Assembly (NCBI GenBank): GCA_947503835.1
Contig: CANNFM010000005.1
Coordinates: 62,001 to 126,000, forward strand
DNA length: 64,000 nt
From: an uncultured Aquimarina sp.
GTDB taxonomy: Bacteria; Bacteroidota; Bacteroidia; Flavobacteriales; Flavobacteriaceae
Direction: 5' to 3'
The notes under the pieces are model-generated. The model searched no databases. It saw only the letters and a list, made by a program, of their open reading frames with translations, and was not told the DNA's origin. Made by a program: the position numbers and the translations under genes. Shown piece by piece: positions 1 to 9,700 of the stretch. Position 1 is the stretch's first letter. Each line of letters starts with the position of its first letter.

Positions 1-392
1 CAACATATAGCCATGATAATATCTGCTACTTTTTCTTTGCCAAAAAGTGTAATAGCATCTTCGTATACTTTCTGATGTAAACCGTGTTCAGAAATAGTAG
101 TTATCTGCTCGGTCATCTCGAGAATAATTTGCTCTTCTTTAGTAAAAAAAGGAGATTCTTTCCATACAAGTAATGCGTGTATGCGATATTGTTTTTCTCC
201 TTGTTCTACAGCCTCTTTAATGTGTAATTGCATACAATAGGCGCAACCGTTAATTTGTGAAGCTCTGATTTGGATAAGAGAAAATTCTGAGGCTGTTAAT
301 GAACTCTTTTTAATAATGTTGTAAAGCTCAAATACCGGTTTGTAGGCATTAGGGTTAATCTCATTGATATTGATTCTTTCTGTATTCATCAT
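1..392 (-). CDS. AhpD-like carboxymuconolactone decarboxylase family protein (partial, C-terminus off the left edge)
   Basis: About 130 residues are visible. Cys50, Cys53 and His57 form the CxxCxxxH motif (CAYCMQLH) of the AhpD/CMD fold, whose members are alkylhydroperoxidase-like thiol redox proteins or decarboxylases. The motif favours the peroxidase-like group, but the physiological substrate cannot be read. Translation can start at either of two adjacent ATG codons (392 or 389). The gene lies 75 nt downstream of the Crp/Fnr regulator on the same strand, so the two may share a transcript. The reading frame stays open to the window edge; the missing part is probably only the last 10-20 residues, judging from the usual family length of about 150. 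Confidence 0.85.
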   Translation of the reverse strand, partial: MMNTERININEINPNAYKPVFELYNIIKKSSLTASEFSLIQIRASQINGCAYCMQLHIKEAVEQGEKQYRIHALLVWKESPFFTKEEQIILEMTEQITTISEHGLHQKVYEDAITLFGKEKVADIIMAIC

Positions 393-467
393 GTCTTTAT
401 TTTTAATTGTTTAAGACAAAATTCTACATTAAGAATAATTAAAAAATTAATCTAGATTAAGAAATGT

Positions 468-1043
468 TTACAGCTTCCTTTTTCTTCTAATTTTACTTAG
501 GAACTCTGGAGTAAATCCTAAATATGAGGCTAACATATATTGAGGAACGCGCTGTACAAAATCAGGGTTGTATTCACAAAAAACAGTGTAGAGTTCTTCT
601 CCCGATAAAGTATACATAAATTGAATTCTACGCTGGTCTGCTATTCTAACTTTTTCCAGGATAATTCTGAAGTATCGATTTAATTCTAAAGACTCTTTTA
701 AAATGTCATCCAGTTTTTGCTTACTTATTTTTAGGACTTGCGAATCTTCTGCTGCTTGAATATTTAGTTCTGAAGGAGTTTGATTAATAAAACTGTCAAA
801 ATTAGTAAGCCACCAATCTTCAATTCCAAAATTAACCACCTTTTCTACCCCTTTCTTATTGATGAAAAAGGATCGGAAACATCCTTTAAGAATGAAATAT
901 TGAAACTTACAGTATTGTCTTTCTTTTAGGATGTATTGTTTGTTTTCAATGTTTTCAAACTCCATTACATTCAAAAAAGATTGAAGTTCGCTCTCAGGAG
1001 GAGTTACAAATTTTAGGATATGGTCTTTGAGTTGCTCTGTCAT
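468..1043 (-). CDS. Crp/Fnr family transcriptional regulator
   Basis: The 191-residue protein has the usual two parts. Residues about 20-115 look like a cyclic-nucleotide-binding beta-roll (YFILKGCFRSFF, then VVNFGIEDWW), followed by a long dimer helix and a C-terminal helix-turn-helix (QYMLASYLGFTPEFLSKIRR, about 167-188). The short form that ends soon after the recognition helix is common in Bacteroidota. The arginine and glutamate that hold cAMP in Crp are not evident, so the ligand is unknown. The gene sits 46 nt downstream of the paraoxonase-like gene and just upstream of the AhpD-like gene. It could regulate one or both, perhaps in a redox or stress response; that link is inference. Confidence 0.85.
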   Translation of the reverse strand: MTEQLKDHILKFVTPPESELQSFLNVMEFENIENKQYILKERQYCKFQYFILKGCFRSFFINKKGVEKVVNFGIEDWWLTNFDSFINQTPSELNIQAAEDSQVLKISKQKLDDILKESLELNRYFRIILEKVRIADQRRIQFMYTLSGEELYTVFCEYNPDFVQRVPQYMLASYLGFTPEFLSKIRRKRKL

Positions 1044-1089
1044 TTTTCTAAAGAAATCTAATCTGAAATGGGGATTAACCTTAATAAAG

Positions 1090-2136
1090 TTATTTTCCTT
1101 CTTTCAAAATTAAAAATTCATCATCCATAACATTACCGGTTAAAATTAAATCTCCGAACGCAGCAGCAGAACTGGAACCAGACATCACTTCGCCATCTTC
1201 AACATAAATTTGCTCAACTAAGTAATCATTTTTCTCGCGATAGGTTACTTTAATTACTTCAGAAGGTGAAGTGTTTTTCTTTCCTTGTGCATATGCTTTA
1301 AATCGCAATAAATTTGGATGTGCGCCACTCCAAAGATGACCTTCACTATCAATTTCGATATTATCTACTCCTGTACCGCAAGGAATGTCTTCTATAAAAT
1401 CTAGTAATCCATCTGCGTTTCTAGAGTATACTTTAATTTCAAACCCTCGAGGAGATGCAACGTAAAGCAGATTACGCTTAGGGTCAAAATTGATTCCGTT
1501 AGCATATGCAATTCCGTCGGCCACTTCAATAAATTTATCACCATCAAAATACACCACATTAGATACCGAAAGTCCACCGTATTCTTCAAAAATTTTCCCT
1601 ATTCCTTTGGTATACCCATGATCATTAGTAACATAAAATCGATTTTCATCAATTAGTACAATATCATTTGGGCTTTTTAGAGAAGGATCAGTGATAGATT
1701 TTTTATGTGTAAGGCTCTCATTATGTAGAGAAAAAACTTCGATAGAATGCCCTGCTAGAGTGTGATTAATAGCCATTATTGTATATGTGCTATCCTTTTT
1801 TATCATTGAAATGCCATGAGGTGCAAATGGTTTTTTTAAGGAAGCAGTAAGGTTTATAGTTTTGAAATTACCACTTTTTAATTCCATACGATATAAGCCT
1901 CCTCGTTCTTCTTCTTTTGGAGGATACACCAATCTATTGGTAGATGAAATTAAAGCAAAGCTGTCGACATGACTAATTGTAATATCTTCTGCACCAGGGA
2001 GCGCTACTTTTTTAACAATTTTGCCATCAAATTGATTTTCAACAGTTCTAAAAAATCCAGTAGAAACTAGGGTATGAACAATAAACGAGATGACTAGAAC
2101 TAAAATGATTAGAGTAATTCTTTTTGTAATTCGCAT
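1090..2136 (-). CDS. Paraoxonase/arylesterase-like six-bladed propeller hydrolase, membrane-anchored
   Basis: The 348-residue protein matches the serum paraoxonase (PON) family along its whole length. Equivalents of the PON1 calcium ligands can be placed: Glu50 (GAEDI), Asn157 (SPNDIV), Asn213 (ANGIN) and Asp258-Asn259 (GVDNIEID). The catalytic His pair fits His107 (PHGIS) and His125 (INH). Residues 6-27 form an uncleaved-looking hydrophobic anchor, as in mammalian PONs, so the enzyme probably faces the periplasm. PON enzymes are Ca2+-dependent lactonases and arylesterases; lactone hydrolysis, including quorum-signal lactones, is possible but not shown here. It is the first gene of a possible three-gene minus-strand operon with the Crp/Fnr and AhpD-like genes. 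Confidence 0.85.
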   Translation of the reverse strand: MRITKRITLIILVLVISFIVHTLVSTGFFRTVENQFDGKIVKKVALPGAEDITISHVDSFALISSTNRLVYPPKEEERGGLYRMELKSGNFKTINLTASLKKPFAPHGISMIKKDSTYTIMAINHTLAGHSIEVFSLHNESLTHKKSITDPSLKSPNDIVLIDENRFYVTNDHGYTKGIGKIFEEYGGLSVSNVVYFDGDKFIEVADGIAYANGINFDPKRNLLYVASPRGFEIKVYSRNADGLLDFIEDIPCGTGVDNIEIDSEGHLWSGAHPNLLRFKAYAQGKKNTSPSEVIKVTYREKNDYLVEQIYVEDGEVMSGSSSAAAFGDLILTGNVMDDEFLILKEGK

Positions 2137-2350
2137 GAATGATTTTTTGATAGATACATAACAAGAGTATAAAAACTCGTATTACTTTGTAGACTAAGAT
2201 ACCAAATTATATAAGAATTAATAGTGTTGTATTCTTTTTAGGTTACAAATTTATTTTAAGGTTTCATTAACATTTTTTAACCAAAACTTACCAAAGAAAA
2301 AGAGGTATACAACGTTAAAGAAATCTAAAGACTAAATTAAACCCGCCATC

Positions 2351-2962
2351 ATGAAAATTAAAAATGTATTTGCTGTTTTTGCCTTATCTGGAGTATTACT
2401 AACCACCGCATGTAGTGAAAGTGAAAAGTATATTGTTACTAAAGATGAAAATGGGAAGCTAATCGCACAAAAAATACCGGCAAATGGAGTGGTAGAAGAG
2501 GTTGAAGAAAAGGTTCCTACTATTGCCGAATTTATATCAGTAGATAAAGGGTTTTCTACATTTACTACTGCACTTAAAGCTGCAGAACTATATAATACTT
2601 TAAGCGAAGAAGGTGTCTACACCATATTTGCCCCTATAAATTCTGCTTTTGAGAATTTACCTAAAGGTTTACAAGATGAACAGTTAAAACCGGAAGATAA
2701 AGAACAGCTTATCAATATTTTAAAATATCATATCATCCCTAGTAAAATTACAAAACAAGATATTATTGTGGCGATTAATGAAGGAAGAGGAAGTATACCT
2801 TTAAGAACTTTGGGAGGAAACCTGCTTACAGCTTCTTTAAAAGGAGGTAGTATATTTTTGATTGATGAAAATGGCAATGGAGGTAGACTAATTACTACAG
2901 ATGTCGAAGCATCTAATGGGTTTATTAATACCATTGACAAAGTAATGATGCCAAAGAAGTAA
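2351..2962 (+). CDS. Fasciclin (FAS1) domain lipoprotein
   Basis: The 203-residue protein starts with a lipoprotein signal ending LTTAC (Cys21 is the lipidated residue). A spacer rich in Glu and Lys follows, then a single FAS1 domain from about residue 56 to the end. Both conserved FAS1 boxes are visible: YTIFAPINSAFENLP near 95 and the C-terminal NGFINTIDKVMMPK. FAS1 proteins are cell-surface or periplasmic adhesion-type domains; the binding partner is unknown. The gene stands alone on the plus strand and is closed by a strong hairpin terminator at 3001-3030 that overlaps the 3' end of the convergent DUF2459 gene. Confidence 0.9.
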   Translation: MKIKNVFAVFALSGVLLTTACSESEKYIVTKDENGKLIAQKIPANGVVEEVEEKVPTIAEFISVDKGFSTFTTALKAAELYNTLSEEGVYTIFAPINSAFENLPKGLQDEQLKPEDKEQLINILKYHIIPSKITKQDIIVAINEGRGSIPLRTLGGNLLTASLKGGSIFLIDENGNGGRLITTDVEASNGFINTIDKVMMPKK

Positions 2963-3000
2963 TCTTTTACTTTCTTAAAACTCACTATATTTAAAAAGGG

Positions 3001-3030
3001 TGAGAGCTATTAAAGGCTCTCATTTTTTTT
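3001..3030 (+). terminator. Rho-independent terminator of the fasciclin gene
   Basis: A 7-bp stem TGAGAGC/GCTCTCA with an 8-nt loop is followed by eight T residues. The signal lies 38 nt after the fasciclin stop codon. It overlaps the last codons of the convergent gene on the other strand, whose stop lies inside the loop. Confidence 0.85.
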
Positions 3031-3675
3031 CTGATGGATAGAAAGAAGTCTAAAATCATAAGGAGTCCATAAACATGCTTTTATACGACTTTGTTTAAAA
3101 CCTGTGTTTACCCATGTATTGCAAGTATTAAGGCAAGTGTAGTTTCCTGTAGCTTCATAGAAATCATCGTTGTTATGGTAACTTAGTCCTGGTAGGATAA
3201 TTTTTTTCTTCCTGTCATCTAGCCTAAAAGTATCATTAATATAGTTATTTAACTTTTTAAATTGAATTGGTGTCATTTTTATTTCGACCCAATCACTTTT
3301 CATAGTGACATATCTTGTTACATGTAATAGAGCAGGGGTGTTAACAAATGCTGCTTTATATTTATTTATAATCGTGAAATCTGACCAGGTAGAGGTCTTT
3401 ATATAAAAAGTTCTATCCCCCCATCCAAACGAAAAAAATTGTTCTTGATTATTATAGGTTAACCCATCCAAAATCGATTGATCTAATTCGGTTTTTGGGA
3501 TAATTATTTCCAGATGTATACCATTTGAAGCTAGATAAATACTGTGTTTTTTATTGACAAGATCGTCATTTTTGTTTACTGTAATATAGGAGAATACTAA
3601 AGAGATAATGAGATATAAGACTGGAATTAATAAGATAACTCCAAGGGGTTTTAATATTTTCTTTGCTCTCCTCAT
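3010..3675 (-). CDS. DUF2459 (TIGR02117) family protein
   Basis: The 221-residue protein has one N-terminal membrane segment (about 11-31) and then a soluble domain that probably lies outside the inner membrane. It carries family landmarks: the NGIHLEIIIP strand, FSFGWGDRTFYI, and the C-terminal TCLNTCNTWVN motif in which two Cys and an Asn-Thr pair are conserved. No biochemical role is established for this family as far as I know. The last codons overlap the terminator of the convergent fasciclin gene. The gene is separated from the upstream macroglobulin gene by a long perfect palindrome, so it probably has its own promoter. Confidence 0.8.
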   Translation of the reverse strand: MRRAKKILKPLGVILLIPVLYLIISLVFSYITVNKNDDLVNKKHSIYLASNGIHLEIIIPKTELDQSILDGLTYNNQEQFFSFGWGDRTFYIKTSTWSDFTIINKYKAAFVNTPALLHVTRYVTMKSDWVEIKMTPIQFKKLNNYINDTFRLDDRKKKIILPGLSYHNNDDFYEATGNYTCLNTCNTWVNTGFKQSRIKACLWTPYDFRLLSIHQKKNESL

Positions 3676-3720
3676 TCTTAAATCACGTAATAAAAGATAT
3701 TCCTTAATTGATGCTTACTT

Positions 3721-3756
3721 GTAGACCCCATAGATTTCAAAATCTATGGGGTCTAC
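3721..3756. repeat. Perfect 17-bp inverted repeat between the macroglobulin and DUF2459 genes
   Basis: Arms of 17 nt (GTAGACCCCATAGATTT and its complement) are separated by only 2 nt. It lies 21 nt past the stop codon of the macroglobulin gene. It would fold into a very stable hairpin in the minus-strand transcript, but no T-run follows on either strand. It may end or protect that mRNA; a role as an intrinsic terminator is uncertain. Confidence 0.6.
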
Positions 3757-3777
3757 AATAGTTAAAAATAATATATT

Positions 3778-6700
3778 TTATTTAATATGTACTCTAACTC
3801 CTTCAGAATGACTTGAGAATTCGGGAGCATACATACTTTGTATTGTGGTTATCCCGTTAGAGAAATCTCCTTTATTATTAACACGAAGGTCATATTCAAA
3901 AACATAAACACCCTTTGGTAAATAGTCAAAGAAAAAGTTTGTCGAAGCATCTTTGGTACTTTCATAATATCCTAAACCATCTTGCCATTTGTACTGTGAT
4001 AGCACATTAATAGGTTCTAGTCCAGAGGCACGCATATCTTTCATATGTACAAACTCCATCGCTCGATCAGATCTTAATTCGATTCGTACTCTGATAAGAT
4101 CACCCAATTGTAGGTTGGTTTTATCTGTGACCTCTGTAATTTCTTCGCCAGTATCGGTATTCTTTTTTACGAATAACTTTTTCTTCAATTTTAGAGGTGT
4201 TTCGGCAGAAGTGATTTTATCTAAGTCTTCAAAATATTGCCAATACAATGCACCCCAAGCGATACCTTTTCCCTTTTTAGTGATTTTGGCAGTAGCCATA
4301 TCTGGTTTTACTTCGTTCCCGTTCCAGGAAGTTTTAAAATATCCTGTTCCGGCTTCAACTTTTACATCTTCCATGGTAGAAGGGTCGATCTTTTGATCAC
4401 CTAATACGATTTCGACCATATCCGTTACCGATAACCAATCACTTCCTTGCAATAACAATGCATATACCGCATCTGATGTGGCTTTGGTGGTTTTCCAGCG
4501 GTTTGTTTGTTTGTTTTTTAGTAACCAGATTTTAAGATTATCTACGATTTCGGTTCGTTTTGGTTCGTTTTCTACTTCAGAAAAGACTTCAATCATCAAA
4601 GATTGCGTTTCAATGGGGGCTTGATACCAAAACCAACTAGCCGTATTTGATTTCCAGTACATACCTAATTCTTCATTAGTAACACTTTTTTCATCTAATG
4701 ACCTAATAATTTTGGTTGCGGTTGTACTATCATCATTTCTATGTGAAATTAATGCAAGTAATCCTTGGGCATATAAACTTTGATCTAACCAATATTTTTT
4801 AGATTGCCCTAAATAATAATTCCAAGCCTCATTGGTGTTTTTTGGTCTTTTGATATCGGCAAAGAAACTACGCATATATAGGTAATGTATCTGAGTATAA
4901 CTCAAATGATTTTTGTTTAGATCTATCTTATTTCTCTTACAATATCTTTTTAGTTCTTCATACTCTCTTACAAATTCCTTATCCAGAAAACGAACGGCAT
5001 TTTGTAACATGCTTGATGTATTGTTGTCAAATTGGGTCACGCCCAACTTTTTTAGATGACCAAAGCCAGTGGTAATGTGCTGTGTAATGTATCGGTTTTC
5101 ACGACCTCCTTTAAACCAAGGGAATCCACCAGAGCCATATTGCATTTGCCTTAATTTGTTTAATGCAGATTGTAACTCATTATTCATTTTATTGAGGTCA
5201 AAAAGTAGAGCGATTCTCTTTTTTTGTTCCGTTTCACTTTGTGCATCTCTAAGCCAAGGTGTTTCCTGAATGATTAGAGATTTTAATTCCTGATTTTTTT
5301 CCAGATTACTAAGTAAAGCATCGGTTGATTTCCATTGATTGAAAACCTCTTGAATCCTTGGGTTAGAATTTGCGATATGACTAGCCAATGCATTTGCATA
5401 ATACCTTGAGAAGGTCTGTTCAGAACATTCATAAGGATACTCCATAAGATAGGGTAGTGCTTGTACAGCATACCAGGCAGGATTAGAAGTCATTTCTAAT
5501 GTAAGCTTGTGGTGCTTTATAGTGTTAGAATTATTATTTTTTAGTTTATCGAGTGTAAACGTTTTTGTCTGATCAGAACGAATCCACATGGGTAGCGTTT
5601 CGGTGACCAACATTCGATTGCTAAGTACCGGAAGCACATTTTGTTCGCCATCAGAAAACTCTCCCGCCTTTGCTACGATTTTGTATTGTACCGTTTGTAC
5701 ATCATCTGGTATTTGTAATTCCCAGGAAACATTTGTGTTGCCTTTGGCTTTTATTTGAAAATTCTGACGAGCACTTTTGTTTTGGAGCTTAGTATCAATT
5801 TTTGAATTGGTGAGTGCATCAAATAATTGAAGTTCTACAATTCCGCTTAGGTCTTTGGTAGCCAGGTTTGCAATTTTAGAGCTTAAGATGATTTTATCCC
5901 CTTGTCTCAAGAATCTTGGCGGATTGGGTAGCACCATCAGTTCTTTTTGCGTTACGGTCTCAAGCGTCTTTGTGCCAGAGTGTAACTCTTTGGTATGTGC
6001 CAAAAGTTGTAGTTTCCATCTCGTAAGTGCTTCGGGTGCAGTAAAATTAAAACTCACATTACCATCGGCATCAGTACTTAATTTTGGAAAGAAAAATGCC
6101 GTTTCCTGAAGGTTTTTCCGAATTTTAACACCTTCTAGTGACGTTTCTTTTTGAGTATCTATTGATTTATCTTCCTTACGCTCATTTTGTTCTGCAGACC
6201 CATCAGAGATTTCATCATCTTCTAGCTCCGAAGCTTCTCCCATTACACCTTGATCTTTAGCCATTGATCTTTGCATCATGGGGGCAGCCATCTCTGCAGA
6301 TTTCATCATTCGGTTTACACCGCCAAAGAATTGCTGACCAAAATACAAGTCAAACCAATTGAGTTGATCATATCCTTGATGATCATAATAGCGCCCTGCA
6401 CTACTGTGATTATTTAATTTGAAAACATGAATACCAAAACTTTGAGTAGCTTGTCTTCTGCTTTGAGTATAGTATGATGGACGAGGAATAGGATTAAAAT
6501 ACCATTGATGATCTTTAAATTGATCCAAAGAAGCATCATACATACTGGCAAGTACTTCTGCTGTTGCTTTATCTCCTTTTGGTCCTTTTATTGTAAAACT
6601 CCAGGTTTCTTCCTGTCCTGGTGATAGTTTGTCTCTAAAAGTGGTAGTCTCTATACTAAGTTCTGTTGGTTCATAGGGCACTGGGATGATCACTGAGCCA

Positions 6701-9700
6701 TTTTGATATCCATTATAATTTACAAAACTATAGCTTACCGAAAACCCACCGAGATCTTCTTTTTTTACCGGAATTTTAATGGTTTTACTATTCTTAGAAA
6801 GCTTGATCAATTGGGTTTCTATGATCTTATGATTCTTTTCTATATCTAAAGTAATTGTAATATCCTCGGAAGCAGAACTAAGTTTTATTATGGCTTCATC
6901 ACCAATTTTGTAATCCGTTTTATTGGTGGTGATTTCAAATAGTTGTTGATCGCTAATGAGAGTATCACCTTGACTGTATAGTGTAATGTATTCTATGTCT
7001 TTTACCTCTTGTCCAAATCGATCTTTGGTATTAAGTTCTATAACATATTTGCCTGATTCCCATTTTTTAATAGCTCCTAGCACTAACTTTTGAGTTCCTT
7101 TTTCATTTTTACCAGATGCTTTTGTGTCATAGGTGGTATTGAATACTAATTTTCCTTTTTCCCATGATCGATAGTCATGTTCATTCTCGAAAGCATCGTG
7201 CGGAAATAATTTTCTAAATTCTTCTTCTTTGAATCCTTCATAATCAGGAGCTTTCCATGGGCGAAAACGTATAGGCTTTGAAGGAGCTGTTAATTTAAAA
7301 ATTTTGATTGATCCTGTATTAGCAATAGCTTCATTATTAAGATTTAAAGTGGTTACAGTAAGCGAATGATCTTTTTGATTTTTATTGATTGTACTGTCGA
7401 TATTAATATCTGCTATCATTGCATGATACCCTACATTAACAATGGTAGTTGTACTTCGGGTTTCGCCATTGATATCGGTAACATCAGCGGTAACTTCATA
7501 ATTAAAAATCGGCTGATTATCTTTAGATACATTAAGATCTGGAAGTGCAGTAAAGTCTATTTTATATTCTCCCTTATCATCGGTTTTGGTTTCGCCATGA
7601 GTGATCTCTTGAGATTCTGATGTAAAACGTGGATACCAATAACACCACTTTGGGTATTGAACCTTGCGATGTACACGATAAACCACTTTAGCATCGGTAA
7701 TATTACTTCCTGCATAAGCAGTGGCTGTCCCTGTAAGTTTTATGATATCGTTAATTTTATAGGTTTCGGTTACTGGATTAAATTTGGTCTCAAACTTAGG
7801 ACGTTTATATTCTTCTACAGAGAAAGATATGCTTTGGAAATTAAAAGTATGTATAGTATACATGCCCGTTAAACCAGTAGAAGGAAGTATAAACTCACCA
7901 CTAAATGATCCATAATCATTGGTTTTAAAGTTTAACGTTTTTACCTCCTGGCCATTCGCATCTTTTAATGTTGCAAAAGTAGAGTGATTGGGTAGCACTT
8001 TAAAATCTTCATTGCCTGTAGAAGACATCATAATACCTTTAAAATAAACTGTTTGCCCCGGTCTATAAATACTTCGGTCTGTAAAAAGGAAGGTATTGTA
8101 GTGGTTTTGATTAGTATTTGGATTAGGGGTATACGATGCGTTGAGATAATATCCATCAAAATGTGCTACATCTTTTTCGTGCGTTACTGTAATAGTAACG
8201 TCATAATAGGTGGTGTTAAGCGTTAAGTATCCCTGACCTTTTTGATCTGTTGTTAAGGTTTTATCTAATTTTTTTCCATACCCTCTATTGTTATTTGTTT
8301 TCAAGTGTATTTTGGCATTAGGAATAGGCGTACCATTGTTCCTGTCTACCACCTGAAAAATAGAAGAGGTAGGAGTTCTGTTTTCGATGAGTGTTAAATT
8401 GCTTATTTGTAAACTCCCGTAGGAGAAAGCAGATTCTTCTGAAAGCTCTTTAGAATAGGTTGCCATAACCAAATACGAGCCTTGTTCTAGTTCTGGTAGT
8501 AGTACTTCGGTAGTATGGGTTTGATAATCATGTTCATCGCAAATTTCGACCTCCCAGGTTTTACTTATTTTTAGAGCGTTTAAAAATTTTATTTGATCTT
8601 CAGTTTTGTATAACTTTTTTAAGCTGTTTAACTGCTTACGATTAACTTTTAAGGCTTTAAAATAAAGTTTGTTTATGTTTTTATATGAAATCAATAGTCG
8701 TCCCGGTTTTTGTATTGGGACATATTTTTCAGTTTTAATATTGAGTTCTTTATGAAGTATTTGCTCCTTTAATGATAAACATTTATTTGCACCTCTAGAC
8801 TTGGGAAATTTTTTAATGGTAGCATTACATATTTCTAATGCGTCCTTTAATTTCCACCGTTGTGTTTCATTTTCTTTGGGTATATATGATGCGGCTTGAT
8901 CTTGATATAGCTCCGCAATTTCAAAATCATATAATGCAGAGGCTTCATTAGTAGAGAATTTTTCTTTTTCAGAAAGTAATGTTTTTAATAATAGAGCTTG
9001 TTTGTCGTTAAATGTAGCATTCTCATAAACAAATTTTAAGCGCTCAATATTTACTTCGATTAATGCATCTGGTTGTTTATCTCTGGCATGAAATTTTAAT
9101 AAATTTTGATATAATTGTAAAGCATTAAGCTGTAGTGATAATGAATCTTTGGTTTCTATTTTTAAAGATGAAAAAGTGGTGTGCTCTTTTAGATATTGAT
9201 CATCATCTATTTTAAATGCATAAGACGGTTTGGTAATGTTTGTTTCTGAAGTTTTGTAGAATTCTAAAGCATTATGAATTAAAAAATCATAAAGAGTAGG
9301 TCTATATTTTTTAGAATCTTCTGCTGTAACCAAAATTTCATCGAACTTACTTAGGTCAGTTTGTTGTGCTAAAACCCCATTTTGAAGTGAATTTTGATAA
9401 TACTGGTGTATTTCGATAAATAAAGTTTCCAGATCCCAGGTTCTAAAATCTTCCTGATCAATTTTTTCTGAAGTTTGAGTTCTATTATAAAATTTCCATC
9501 TGTTTTGTTGAAAATACTGCCAATATAGATTGGCAAGAATACTTTCTAAAATGTTTTTTTTTGGAAACTCACTTTGATCAACCTCGGTTTTAAAATCTTT
9601 TATGATAGAGAGTTGTGCATTTTCTTCAAGAGTAAGCATGTATTTGGCCTTATGTAACAAGGCTTTTATTATTTGATTATCATTGCTTTCTCCTTTAGCC

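Noticed and set aside
3989..4396. 135-codon frame opposite the macroglobulin gene
   Set aside because: It is the antisense shadow of a strongly supported coding sequence and has no recognisable domain or start signal.
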